A stretch of DNA of 64,000 nucleotides from NCBI RefSeq assembly GCF_048544455.1, contig NC_133536.1, forward strand, positions 195,365,325 to 195,429,324. The letters run 5' to 3'. Position 1 is the first letter of the stretch. Each line of letters starts with the position of its first letter. Under the pieces are notes generated by a model. That model was not told where the DNA came from, did not search any database, and worked only from the letters and a program-made list of their open reading frames with translations. Below, piece after piece: positions 9,128-20,500 of the stretch. The translations under genes and the position numbers were made by a program. Source of the DNA: Silene latifolia. Its lineage: Eukaryota; Streptophyta; Magnoliopsida; Caryophyllales; Caryophyllaceae.

Positions 9128-10522
9128 TTGCATCCTAAGGCCCAGACCCGTGATCGCAGACCGGCGCCGACCGACCTCATGGATCAGCAGCTGAAGGCAA
9201 TGGATGTAACGGCGGCCCAGGCGAAGGTTGCCAGTAAAATACCGGGCCGAACGCGAAAAGCAAGGTCTTCGGCGGCGACGGCGTCAACTTCAATTCAGCC
9301 TCCCATCCCTGCAGTCCAAAAGGAGACGGTGGTGGTCGTCGATATTTCCGAGGAGGAGGTCACCGTGGCAGAGGAATCTCATCTTTTTCACAAGAGGAAA
9401 GGGGCTGCTTCTGCTGCTGCTGCTACTACTGCTACCGGGGCCGGCAAGGAAATGGGGCCAGCTGGCTCTCTGCCTAAGAAACCCAGGACTGGTACGGATC
9501 TAACCTGTGGCTCAGATTTAGCCGGTTCATTAGACGTTCCTGATGACAGACTCTCCGGCATGTCAATGACTGTTGACGTGGATGCTCTGTTTAAATTTTT
9601 TGTAGATCAACCGCCGCCGTCTACCGGTCCAACTGAACGGCGTGCTGAGAAGCGACCTGCGCAGATGGGTGGCAAAGATGCCACCGTCGTTTCCTCCTTC
9701 CCGAAGCCTACCCCCGCCCAGATTAGGTCGGAGGGCCTAAGTTTGTCTAGGATGGTGGCGAAGTGGGCTGATGTGGCCGGTGCTCATATGATGGAGCAGG
9801 AGAAAGTCATGGCTGAAGTTGCCCCACAGCTTGAGCAGCTCAGGCTTGAGCTCGCTGCTGCGAAGAAGGAAGCTGAGGGGGCCAAGGCTGAGGCTGAAAA
9901 GGCGGTCCTTGCTGAGCGAAAACTTAGGGAGGACGCTGAAAAGGCGGTCCTTGCCGCGAGAGCCAAGGTTGAGGCTGCGGATGCTGGTTCCGCTAAGTTG
10001 CTGGAGGAGCGTGACCAGGTTCAGGCTGTTGCTGACTTCAATGCCAAGAACAGGGACGAATGGAAATCCATGTTCCAGGCCCAGGGGAAGGTGCTTCGGA
10101 ATATGCAGGCTATCATTGCCCAGAGGGAGTTGGACATCGAGACGCTCCAAACCGTCGTCCTCCCTAACATGTGCGCCCAATACCGGGACTTGGCCGAGGA
10201 CGCCGCTAGAGAAGTGATCGGGGAGCTCTTCCCTGAAGGCTCCTTCCCGTGGGTGAAATTTGATGAGCTGTTCGATGATAAGCTCGATGCTAAGGCGAAG
10301 GCCGCGGAGGCGAAGGCCGCTGAGGAGGCAAGGGTGAAGAAGGAGGAAGAAGAGGCTGCGGAGAAGGCGGCCCATGCCGAGAAGGCGAAGGCGGCCAAGG
10401 AGGAAGCTGAGAGGGTAATGGCAGCTGTGGCTGTCGAGGCTAAAGCTGCCCAGACAGTTTCTGGGTTGCCCACCAAAGACGATGCTGCTGACGTCGCTGA
10501 TGGCGTGCAGCAACAGGCATAG
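9128..10522 (+). CDS. Tat extra ORF region, coiled-coil part
   Basis: This frame of 464 codons is rich in A, E and K. Residues about 215-345 and 395-445 are heptad-like (EQLRLELAAAKKEAEGAKAE; AEEARVKKEEEEAAEKA), predicting long coiled coils. It follows the PF04195-like part in the same direction and belongs to the same extra-ORF region of the Tat element. A polyadenylation-type CAATAAAG lies downstream near 10744. No enzymatic motif is seen. Fossil element. Confidence 0.5.
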   Translation: MHPKAQTRDRRPAPTDLMDQQLKAMDVTAAQAKVASKIPGRTRKARSSAATASTSIQPPIPAVQKETVVVVDISEEEVTVAEESHLFHKRKGAASAAAATTATGAGKEMGPAGSLPKKPRTGTDLTCGSDLAGSLDVPDDRLSGMSMTVDVDALFKFFVDQPPPSTGPTERRAEKRPAQMGGKDATVVSSFPKPTPAQIRSEGLSLSRMVAKWADVAGAHMMEQEKVMAEVAPQLEQLRLELAAAKKEAEGAKAEAEKAVLAERKLREDAEKAVLAARAKVEAADAGSAKLLEERDQVQAVADFNAKNRDEWKSMFQAQGKVLRNMQAIIAQRELDIETLQTVVLPNMCAQYRDLAEDAAREVIGELFPEGSFPWVKFDELFDDKLDAKAKAAEAKAAEEARVKKEEEEAAEKAAHAEKAKAAKEEAERVMAAVAVEAKAAQTVSGLPTKDDAADVADGVQQQA

Positions 10523-10839
10523 GGAGACGGGCGGTCGTCACCAGGTTCACCCGGCATCTCGGATAGTTTCAGCTGTTCGGGGGCCAATTATTAAGCTTAT
10601 CCTCCCTGCCATCTTTTGGCGCTTCAAATGATATGTCTGTAACCTTTTGCTCTTCTTTTCCTTGTTTGTAAACTCTTGGTAGGTTGTGTTTAGGCTATCC
10701 CAATGGGGACGGCCGTCGTCTGTATTCTCCTTGTACTCATTTTCAATAAAGTTTGTCTTATTTGCCCTCGGCTTGGCCGAGGCTTTGATCACCATCCTTC
10801 ACTTGTCTTCTTGCATTATTAATTGAGCGCTTTTTCTTT

Positions 10840-11240
10840 TCTGTTTTTACCTTCGGCTTTGGCCGAGGTAGTTAGAATGCGTATCTCAACTGTACTTAAC
10901 GTCTTTAATCATGTTGGCATGTTGGTCGCTTCCTCTTTCACTCTCGGTCTGGTCGAGGCGTCCGATTTGCGCTTCCCAACCGCCGTTGTGAACATGTTAG
11001 CGTATCTGTAGACATATTGATCGCTTCCTCTGCCAGGTCTTCGGTTGGCCGAGGCGGCTAGAATTGCGTCTCAACTGTACTGAGTATACGTTTCTTTTAG
11101 CGTATCGGTCGCTGTGTCCCCGTCAGGGTTAACGGCGCGACAACGTTCGTATCTGTAGACATATTGATCACTTCCTCTGCCGGGCCTTCGGTTGACCGAG
11201 GCGGCTAGATTTGCGTCTCAACTGTACTGAGTATACGTGG
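10840..11240. repeat. Tandem repeats in the Tat 3' region
   Basis: Two 91-bp units, 11001-11091 and 11148-11238, are near-identical (CGTATCTGTAGACATATTGA ... GAGTATACGT) with a period of 147 bp. Each carries a TTCGGTTGGCCGAGG palindrome. Weaker related units lie at about 10840-10990. Tandem repeats between pol and the 3' LTR are known in Tat-lineage elements. Confidence 0.75.
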
Positions 11241-11397
11241 CGTCTACTTCTTGGGGTGACTGCCTGGTGGCAACCGTCGGCGTCTACCTCGAGACGACTA
11301 TGGAGAGGACAAGCACTTTGATGGAAAACTTGGGTGATTTTTCATTTGATATAATCATGCGTTGGGGTGCCCACAATGGGTTTGGACACCTCCGCCG

Positions 11398-13020
11398 CTA
11401 TACAAAGTACTTCCTTAGGTTGTCAGTGTTCCAATGGCTCATCAAAGGCACACCCTCCATGTCTGTAAGCCGGTATGTACCCGGCCTCATTTCCTCAACC
11501 ACTTTGTAGGGACCCTCCCAGTTGGCCGTCATCTTTCCATGGATGTTTCCTTTGTTGGTGGCGGCCGACTTTCTTAGGACTAGATCCCCTACTTTTAGGT
11601 CCCTCTTGTGGACTCGTCGGTTGTAGGCTCTTCTCATTCGGTTTTGGTATACTGCCAAGTTGAGGCGTGCCGTATCTCGGCTTTCTTCGACCAGGTCTAG
11701 GGAGGCTCTCAGGCCTTCCTCATTTTCAACCGGGTTAAAGGTGGCCGTTCTGAACGTTGGCACCGCTGCTTCAATTGGTAGGACGGCTTCAGACCCATAG
11801 ACCAGGTGGAACGGACTGTACCCCGTTGCTTCCTTCTCCGTGGTTCGAAGGGACCACAGGACGCCGGGTAGTTCATCGACCCATCTTCCCTTTAAGTCTT
11901 CAACCTTTTTCTTCAAACCGTTGAGTATTGTCTTGTTGGCTGCCTCCGCCTGTCCGTTGCTCTGAGGGTGGCAGACGGAGGAGTATGCAAACTTGATGCC
12001 AAGCTCTTCTAACCAGTTCATTATCAGGTCACTCCAAAATTCTCGGCCGTGGTCAAACACCATGACTTGGGGTAGTCCAAAACTAGTTATAACATTCTCC
12101 CAAATCACCTTTCTCACGGCCGCCGTAGTCTTTGCAGGCACCGCGACTGCTTCGACCCACTTGGTGAAGTAGTCAACGGCGACAATGAGGAACTTCCTTC
12201 CCCCGGAGGCCGTCGGGAAGGGCCCTAGTAAATCCATCCCCCACTGTCCAAATGGAAGGGGACTGAGCACCGGTTGCAGGTCTCGGGAAGGAGCGTGTAT
12301 CACCGGAGCATGCATCTGACAGTTCGTACACTTCTTCGTTTTTGCCCTGGAATCTTCAAGCATGGTGGGCCAGAAGTAGCCGGCTCGGAGAGCTTTGAGG
12401 GCTAGTGTTCTTGCCCCCATGTGGTGTCCACAGATGCCTTCGTGAATTTCTGTCAGTATTAGCTCCGCATCGGCTGGGCCGACACACTTCAAGAGTGGTC
12501 TTATTACAGACCTTCTGTATAGTTCTCCTTCAAACACTAAGTACCTTGCAGCGATCCTTCTTATCTTCCCCGAGAGACTGCGGTCCTCCGGCAACTCATT
12601 TGTAAGTTTGTATTTCATTATCGGAGTCATCCACGTCGTCTCGGCTTCCACGTCGCCCACCATGCCGACGGTCTCAGTGATGCTCTTTGCATTCCTGATA
12701 TCCACCAGCACGGTTCGGCTGACATTCTTGATGGTTGAACTGGCAAGTTTTGAGAGAGCGTCGGCCCGGTTGTTCTCAGACCTGGGGACGCATTGGATCT
12801 GGAAAGATTTCAGTTTTGTTGTGTCAGCTTTTACCCTTTCCAGGTATCTTACCATTCCGTCATCCCGAGCCTCATACTCTCCTCTGATCTGGTTAGTAAC
12901 CAATAGTGAGTCTGTCTTCAACACAATGTGTTCTGCTCCGGCGGCTCTAGCTAGTTCGACTCCAGTTATCACCGCCTCGTATTCAGATTCGTTGTTTGAG
13001 GCCGAGAAGGTAAATTTCAA
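11398..13020 (-). mobile_element. Tat element RNase H end and integrase
   Basis: A 540-codon frame. Its N-terminal 120 residues are the RNase H-like part (SASNNESEYEAVITGVELA, LKTDSLLVTNQIRGEY, NNRADALSKLAS). The integrase follows: a zinc-binding HHCC-like region (HEGICGHHMGARTLALKALR, CTNCQMHAP), then the catalytic core with WGMDLLGPFP and IVAVDYFTKWVEA. DHGREFWSD and HPQSNGQAEAANK follow. It ends about 10 bp inside the sense 3' region. It is separated from the reverse transcriptase part by the nested LARD-like element. Fossil element. Confidence 0.88.
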
Positions 13021-13112
13021 GGCGTACTCAAACTCGTCCCCGTTTGGGCTGATGATAAGGATGTCGGCGCCTGCGATGTTCGTCGTGGAGGAGCCGTCGG
13101 TGTATACCTCCC

Positions 13113-14462
13113 TGTAACACTACGGATTCTCCTTGGTGACTACTCGACCGAGTAGAACCTACTCGGCCGAGTAGTGCTGAGGTTGTGTATTGTTTTGGTT
13201 CTGCCGAGGAACACTCGGCCGAGTAAAGTGAACACTCGACCGAGTATGGGACACTCGGCCGAGTATACACTTACTCGACCGAGTGTCCGGTTTGGCGAAG
13301 TGTTATTTCGACGGTTTGATTAGGGAGCGTTTAAGATTTATTTTATATCCGCGTCAGTTTCAAAATATCATTTCTACTTCATCATTCTTACGTAACCCTA
13401 ATCTCTCCCTAATTATTCCCTAATCACCCCCTTTGCTTTGTTGATTGCGAAACCTTCGGAGTCCTTACGTACATTTCCTCATCCTACTGTTGGTAAGTGT
13501 TATTCTATGTTGTTTGTATTCGTTGGGGTTACTGTGTGTTTACGGAATTGGGGGAAATGGGGTTTTGCAGTTAGTGATTGGAATTATGTGATTGTTGTTG
13601 TAGGTGACGATGTGGTAATTGTTATGCATTTGTATGATTGATTGCAGCATAGCGGATTGCGAAAAGGTAGGGTTTCTCCTACTCAGTACTGTTAATTGAT
13701 TGAGATTGCATATGTTTTATAATTGTTGTTATCTGCTGATCATCGGAGGTTGGGTGTTGTGGTGACGGTATTGGTGTGGTTGTCTTTGTGACGATTGTGG
13801 TGTTGTGGCAATTTGTGATGCTGTGTGTGTGATTGTGGTGGAGTCACTTGCGGGAGTGGCTTCACACTCTAGTTCGCCCTCCGTGGAACCCGTCACGGGA
13901 GGGGATGTGCACATTAAGGGACAGGGATTGTTAGTCGCTCGTTGATGAGCTGGACTAGGTGGGGATGGGCTGCGGTCACCCACTGGCGGCGAGGATTACC
14001 TGTTGCGATGGGTAATCTGGCAGGGCTACACACTTCGGTGTGTAGTCGGTTACTGTGTGAGATCGATGATCAGCTGGTTGTATAGTTGTTGTCTTATATT
14101 GATTGAGTAGTACTGACCCCGTGTTGTTGTTTTGTAAAACCTGCGGTGATCCATTCGGGGATGGTGAGCAGATTGTGACAGGTAATGCAGATGTTTAGCT
14201 ATGGGACAGTCATGGGGAGTCACCACGTCAAGTCTAGCTTCCGTTGTTATGAGTTTAGATGTCTTGGATTTCATTTGTATTGAGACCTTGTACGTTTATT
14301 TTGAGTTGGCCTGAGATAATGTAATCTTTAACTTTTATACTTTAATAAATGTGGTTTGGAATTTGTAACTTTGATATACTAACCTCGGGAAACCGAGATG
14401 GTAACAGCCTTTCATGCTAGGGTAGTCCTTGGTAAGGTACCTTGGTATGAGGGGGTGTTACA
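13113..14462 (+). repeat. 5' LTR of the LARD-like element 1
   Basis: It runs from TGTAACACTACGG to GGGGGTGTTACA, a short inverted terminal match. Positions 13141-13287 carry six copies of the palindromic TACTCGACCGAGTA / TACTCGGCCGAGTA motif. The small frames inside it occur identically in the other LTR and are not genes. Confidence 0.92.
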
Positions 14463-14465
14463 AAG

Positions 14466-14477
14466 TGGTATCAGAGC
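14466..14477 (+). other. Primer-binding site, LARD-like element 1
   Basis: TGGTATCAGAGC lies three bases after the 5' LTR. It is complementary to the 3' end of initiator methionine tRNA, the usual primer of plant LTR elements. Confidence 0.9.
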
Positions 14478-17332
14478 CGACGATTCCGGCACCTAAAACT
14501 AATGAACTCAATGAACTTAGGGAGTCTAAATAAAATGAACCCGGGGAGAGTTGTTTGGAGCTACCGCAAAGACTTGGGAGACGTCCCGGAGTCGCACTAA
14601 GGCCCTTACGATCTCAAGCCGGTCACATGGGGGGAAACTGTTATATGTTTGAGTTATGTGTGTTTGATATCTGTAGTTTGAATCTTGTTCATGGTTGGAT
14701 TAAAGGAGGAAAGAAGTGGAATATGGTAATAGTTGAAAGATGTATCGACGATTTGTTGATGTTGAAACTTTGAGCATGGAATATGTTGGCATGTTATGTG
14801 TTGGAACATGGTAAAAGATGAAAAGTGAATTGTGAAATTGTATCTGGTTGATATTGAGCATGAAGAATGTGATCATGTTACCTGTTTAATACAATGTTGA
14901 GCATGAAGTATGGTAGTGGTACATGTGCATAGGAATCGATGATTTTAATGCTTGATTGTTGGTAGAAGCATGTGATTAAGGTCATGCGTCTGTATATGTA
15001 AATGTGGTGTTTAATTTTAAGGTGAATATGATAAATGTTCAACTATGTACTGGTTTTCAGAAGCATTGGGTCGTTATTGTTTGTTTTATGCATGTTAAAG
15101 TTGTTTTGAAAAGAAATTTTGATTTGTATACAAACCGATTTTGTAAGGGTTGTCTTAAAACTGTCATAAGTCGAGTTCTAGAAAAGATATTGCTGTGATT
15201 CCAAGTTGAGGTGATAGCTTGTCCTCTTACGATTCTAACGATAGGTCACACGCCCAAAATGACCAAGTAACGAGTGAGATATGACTGTTTTACGAAAACT
15301 GGACGGTGCTGAGAACTGCGCCTATACTCGACCGAGTAGTCCCTACTCGGCCGAGTGTCTTTTATACTCGACCGAGTATTCCATATTCGGCCGAGTAATC
15401 TCTCTGTGATAATACTGTTTAGCGTCTGGAGTCGTGAACTCGGCCGAGTGGTCTCATACTCGACCGAGTAAGGTCTACTCGGCCGAGTATTCCCAATACT
15501 CGACCGAGTAATCCTTCTGCGATAATTGAGTTTGCTTCTGAGTCGAAAACTCGACCGAGTAATATAGTTACTCGACCGAGTACCTTGTAATCGACCTAGT
15601 ATGTTATGTACTCGACCGAGTACCTCTTTGGGCGGCCACTTTGAGTCGGTGGCTATGTTCTTACTTTTGTTTTGAGCCGGTGGCTATGTTTTTACATTGT
15701 TTTGAGCCGTAGGGTATATACACATGTATGTTTTGAGTCTTAACGCATTCTTTTATATGTGAGACGGTCTTGATACGTAAGTTACCGGAAGTTATGACAT
15801 TGAGAATAACGGCTTATGAGGGACATGTGTTGGATAAGGAAGACATGTGTTAATGTGGTTGTGAGAGATAGTGGAAAAAGGAAAGGGAAGAATGATAAGC
15901 TAATCGAGGTAAAGAGCATGTTTTGTGAGATATGATGAGTGAAATAGTCGTGTATTGAGTAGTATAAAAGTAAGTGTATATAGGCAAGGGTGATGTAAGT
16001 GCAAAGAAGCATGAGAATGAAAGATTGAGATGAGAGATACGAATAGTGACATTTCGGGATGTGTAAGGACTTATAGAGGGAGACGGTTAGCATTGTGTTG
16101 CTTAAGGATATATGTAATGAAAGGTTGCTTTAGAGGGATGGAGAAGAGGGTTATATAGTGAACTTAGATAGAGTTATGTCGCGACGTGGATTTGTAGATG
16201 GTGACCAAGTTTGGGAATTTGGAATTTTCACGATGTGAGCCTAGTGAGTAATTCTTTGGGCAGCTAACGTTATGAGATGAATTTTGGTTTCCTAGTGATG
16301 TAAAAAAGGAGATGCAATTGTTTGAACTTTAAACGTTGATTTTATGGATAGATTAGTGACAATTGGGAGTTATAGTATAATGAGAGAAGACCCATGGTAA
16401 GAAAGAGTGAGATGATATCGACATAAAATAATGGGGATTGAGTTTGGAGCAATGTGAAGGTAACCGGAGCACTTAAGAGTTAGACAGAAATAATGAAGAG
16501 TTGAATCATTAAGGGAGTTTGTCGAGGGTAAAAGAAAAGAATAAGGGGAGTAAAACTAGGAACATGTTCACGGAGAATATGTGATATAAAAGTAAGGAAT
16601 CGTAGAGATGTAGGATGCTATCATGAGGATTTGAGTTACAGTTATATAGAAGTTCCAGGACAACATGATAATCATGAGTTTCGAGGAATTAAAGAAAGCA
16701 AAATTTGGGTAAAGAATTTGCACGATATGAGATTTTGGTGGTGAGTCGGGTGACGATACGATTACGGATGAAATTGGAAATAGTGTTGAGGTGATTTTTG
16801 TTGATATATTTGATGTTTGTCGTTTGGGATGAGAACCAAAGGGAGAAAAAGGATTGTTATATTAAGAAGTGATAGTAAGAGAGTAGTCACATGAAAAATG
16901 TTGGTGTCATAGTATTGTCACTAGTGGTTGAGGATGATGTTATTTTGGGGAAGTTAGTTGTTCTAATGAGGTTGATTTTGTGAAGGTGATTAATGTTTGG
17001 TTATGAGGGATTTTAAGGTATGGATATATGAGGTATTCGTTAGTAGTTGGGTACAGATGATATGGCTACGTTCGCCGAGTGGTGATAAATGTGTGTAAAA
17101 GAAGATATGTTATGAAGGGCACCTGAGTTAAGTCCGGATAAGAGGTATTCATTGTCAAGTGGTAACTTACGTAATCAGGATTGGCTATTTGGATGTGATT
17201 ATGGGTCTTAGGAGTATGTAAATGTTTGTGTGAGGTTGTGACCTCACGAGATGCGGTATGGTGTGATAGTCATAAAGTTGTTATATGAATGTTTGTAATA
17301 TATGTTGGATACGGTAACTTAATGGAATGATG

Positions 17333-17367
<35 letters not shown>

Positions 17368-19132
17368 GATAGTTGGGTGGTCTGACAAGACTGGTTATAC
17401 TTGCATGTGTATTCATGATATAGGTTTAATCCATGAAAAGTATGGATGGTATGCATGAGATTCTTGTCTATTTATTCCGTATAATATGTTGTGTCATAAT
17501 CTGGTAAAGCAGTTTTGAGTAATTTTGTTGTCCAAGATGTTATATTGAGTCAGTGTTTATGGGATTGTGTATGGCACGGTACTTACTGTTGTGATGCGGG
17601 TATTTTCGCACTGTGGTGCGGCTGTTGGTGGCAATTTTGCGATGTTGTCACCGGTTGTGGTGGAGTAGGTGAGATGACTATGTTACGAGTTTTCGAAAGT
17701 GCTTACCAGTTAAACATATATTGTTGTTTGTTTGCTGCTGTTCCTGGTGAGTTTTGGTTGAACATGCAGACTGTTGTTTTGTTTGTTGATGTTTCTTACC
17801 AGTTTCAGTTTGGGAATGAGGGTAGAGTATGATGTGAAAGAGAGTTGTATATGTTTTCGTTGTTGCCATGGTATAGTGATATTCTTGATGGGACACGGTT
17901 GTGAGAAGTTGTTACGATAATTTTTATCTTGTTTTAAGATGAGGCATCGGTAGTCATAGTCATGGCAAGTGATTCGTGGAATATGTGTTGTAATGATCTG
18001 AAAGCGACAAGTGGTTCATAATCTTTTGTTGAGATAGTGGGTGCGGGATATTGGGAATTAGTGTCATGTTCGATTATGTATGAGTTTTGCGGTAATGAAA
18101 GAAAAGAACTTGAGGAGCTAGTGTGAGTGTACGTAACAAGTGTGGAGTGTGAATTATGCTTTTGGTGATATGAGTTTTATATAGTTTATATAAAGATATA
18201 TGTCAGGTTGCGGTAATGTGGAAGAGTTGAAGTTTTGGGTTAAGTTAAGGATTTTGAGGTATAGGTTAGGGGGTGTGACGAGTGAATTGAAGGATGAGAG
18301 TTGTTTAAGTAAAAGAGCCTAAGATATATGCATGGCGACTGTTCAGATTATAAGTGGTTATCTTTGACATGTGGTGGTGATGAAGATAATGAGAGGTATA
18401 ACTAAGGATCTAGTATTAGTGAGTTACGAGGACGTAACATTTATCTTAAGAGGAGTAGGATGCGATAAAAGAGATTTTGATGGTTGTGCATATGGTAGTA
18501 TAATTGGAAGTAGAGTGTTGGTGTAGCATAAAGGACGGATATTTGTGTTGATTTTATTAAAGGTCATGACCGTGCTTGTAGTAGTTCGATGTTTAGCAAT
18601 GAGAGAATATTTCGACAGTGTTGACAGTTGAATGATGATATTTATGAGTTCGAGAGTTTTGGCAGCTGGATGATGATGTTGAGGAGTGTGAGTAAACTTC
18701 GAGGACGAAGTTCCTTTTAAGAGTGGTAGAATGTAACATTCCGTTTTTATGATTGATCTTCTTTTGTGGATTGAGTGCTATTGAGTGTTATGGAAGTGAT
18801 ACAAGGTTGGCAACATTATATTGTGGTTATTGGGTAATGTTATGGAGTCAGTATTGAGAGCCTATGCTATAGTTGAGACGATATCGTGAGCCATGTTGTG
18901 GAAGGAAGAGTGGTTTGTGGAGTTGATGTTAAGTGTCCATGTTTTATAGGTTAGGTTGGAACTTCGCGGTCGTGTTTTGTATTGTTGTTGTTTTGCTTTG
19001 AGTCGGGATAATGATTTTTGTGGTGACTTGTATAGTTCTATGGTGTTGTTATATGTGGTTGGTATAGTCTTGTGGCGTAGTGTTGTGCTTTGTTTTATAG
19101 TAGAGTGTGAACTTCGGGACGAAGTTCTTTTT
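14478..19132 (+). other. Non-coding interior of LARD-like element 1
   Basis: No retroviral-type domain could be read in any frame; only small unrelated frames exist. 15322-15626 holds about a dozen TACTCGACCGAGTA / TACTCGGCCGAGTA palindromes like those in the LTRs. A 29-bp A run lies near 17337-17365. At 18696-18740 a sequence resembling a polypurine tract plus LTR start (GAGTGGTAGAATGTAACA) occurs about 415 bp before the true one. Confidence 0.7.
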
Positions 19133-19145
19133 AAGGGAGGAAGAT

Positions 19146-20495
19146 TGTAACACTACGGATTCTCCTTGGTGACTACTCGACCGAGTAGAACCTACTCGGC
19201 CGAGTAGTGTCTTGAGGTTGTGTATTGTTTTGGTTCTGCCGAGGAACACTCGGCCGAGTAAAGTGAACACTCGACCGAGTATGGGACACTCGGCCGAGTA
19301 TACACTTACTCGACCGAGTGTCCGGTTTGGCGAAGTGTTATTTCGACGGTTTGATTAGGGAGCGTTTAAGATTTATTTTATATCCGCGTCAGTTTCAAAA
19401 TATCATTTCTACTTCATCATTCTTACGTAACCCTAATCTCTCCCTAATTATTCCCTAATCACCCCCTTTGCTTTGTTGATTGCGAAACCTTCGGAGTCCT
19501 TACGTACATTTCCTCATCCTACTGTTGGTAAGTGTTATTCTATGTTGTTTGTATTCGTTGGGGTTACTGTGTGTTTACGGAATTGGGGGAAATGGGGTTT
19601 TGCAGTTAGTGATTGGAATTATGTGATTGTTGTTGTAGGTGACGATGTGGTAATTGTTATGCATTTGTATGATTGATTGCAGCATAGCGGATTGCGAAAA
19701 GGTAGGGTTTCTCCTACTCAGTACTGTTAATTGATTGAGATTGCATATGTTTTATAATTGTTGTTATCTGCTGATCATCGGAGGTTGGGTGTTGTGGTGA
19801 CGGTATTGGTGTGGTTGTGCTGTGACGATTGTGGTGTTGTGACACATTTTGATGCTTGTGTGTGTGATTGTGGTGGAGTCACTTGCGGGAGTGGCTTCAC
19901 ACCCTAGTTCGCCCTCCGTGGAACCCGTCACGGGAGGGGATGTGCACATTAAGGGACGGGGATTGTTAGTCGCTCGTTGATGAGCCGGACTAGGTGGGGA
20001 TGGGCTGCGGTCACCCATCGGCGGCGAGGATTACCTGTTGCGATGGGTAATCTGGGGGCTACACACTTCGGTGTGTAGTCGATTCTTGTGTGAGATCGAT
20101 GATCAGCTGGTTGTATAGTTGTTGTCTTATATTGATTGAGTAGTACTGACCCCGTGTTGTTGTTTTGTAAAACCTGCGGTGATCCATTCGGGGATGGTGA
20201 GCAGATTGTGACAGGTAATGCAGATGTTTAGCTATGGGACAGTCATGGGGAGTCACCACGTCAAGTCTAGCTTCCGTTGTTATGAGTTTAGATGTCTTGG
20301 ATTTCATTTGTATTGAGACCTTGTACGTTTATTTTGAGTTGGCCTGAGATAATGTAATCTTTAACTTTTATACTTTAATAAATGTGGTTTGGAATTTGTA
20401 ACTTTGATATACTAACCTCGGGAAACCGAGATGGTAACAGCCTTTCATGCTAGGGTAGTCCTTGGTAAGGTACCTTGGTATGAGGGGGTGTTACA
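19146..20495 (+). repeat. 3' LTR of the LARD-like element 1
   Basis: A 1350-bp match to 13113-14462, preceded by the polypurine tract AAGGGAGGAAGAT (19133-19145). The palindrome cluster is at 19174-19321. Confidence 0.92.
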
Positions 20496-20500
20496 CTCCC

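Larger units (their letters stand above)
13113..20495 (+). mobile_element. LARD-like LTR element nested in Tat pol
   Basis: It has 1350-bp LTRs at both ends, a target duplication CTCCC (13108-13112 and 20496-20500), a tRNA-iMet-type primer-binding site TGGTATCAGAGC at 14466-14477 and a polypurine tract at 19133-19145. The 4.7-kb inside has no recognisable gag or pol, matching a large retrotransposon derivative mobilised by another element. The LTRs differ by about 15-20 positions by eye, roughly 1-1.5%, so it is young. Its insertion must postdate the Gypsy element. Fossil; no coding capacity seen. Confidence 0.88.

Noticed and set aside
9737-10587. Serine/leucine-rich minus-strand ORFs
   Set aside because: They are reverse-strand shadows of the coiled-coil frame at 9128-10522.
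13141-13287. CRISPR-like array from the regular TACTCGRCCGAGTA repeats
   Set aside because: The repeats are short palindromes in a plant LTR with irregular spacing and no cas genes.
13438-13641. 67-codon ORF repeated identically at 19473-19676
   Set aside because: Both lie in the two LTRs of one element; the identity reflects the LTR repeat, not a gene pair.
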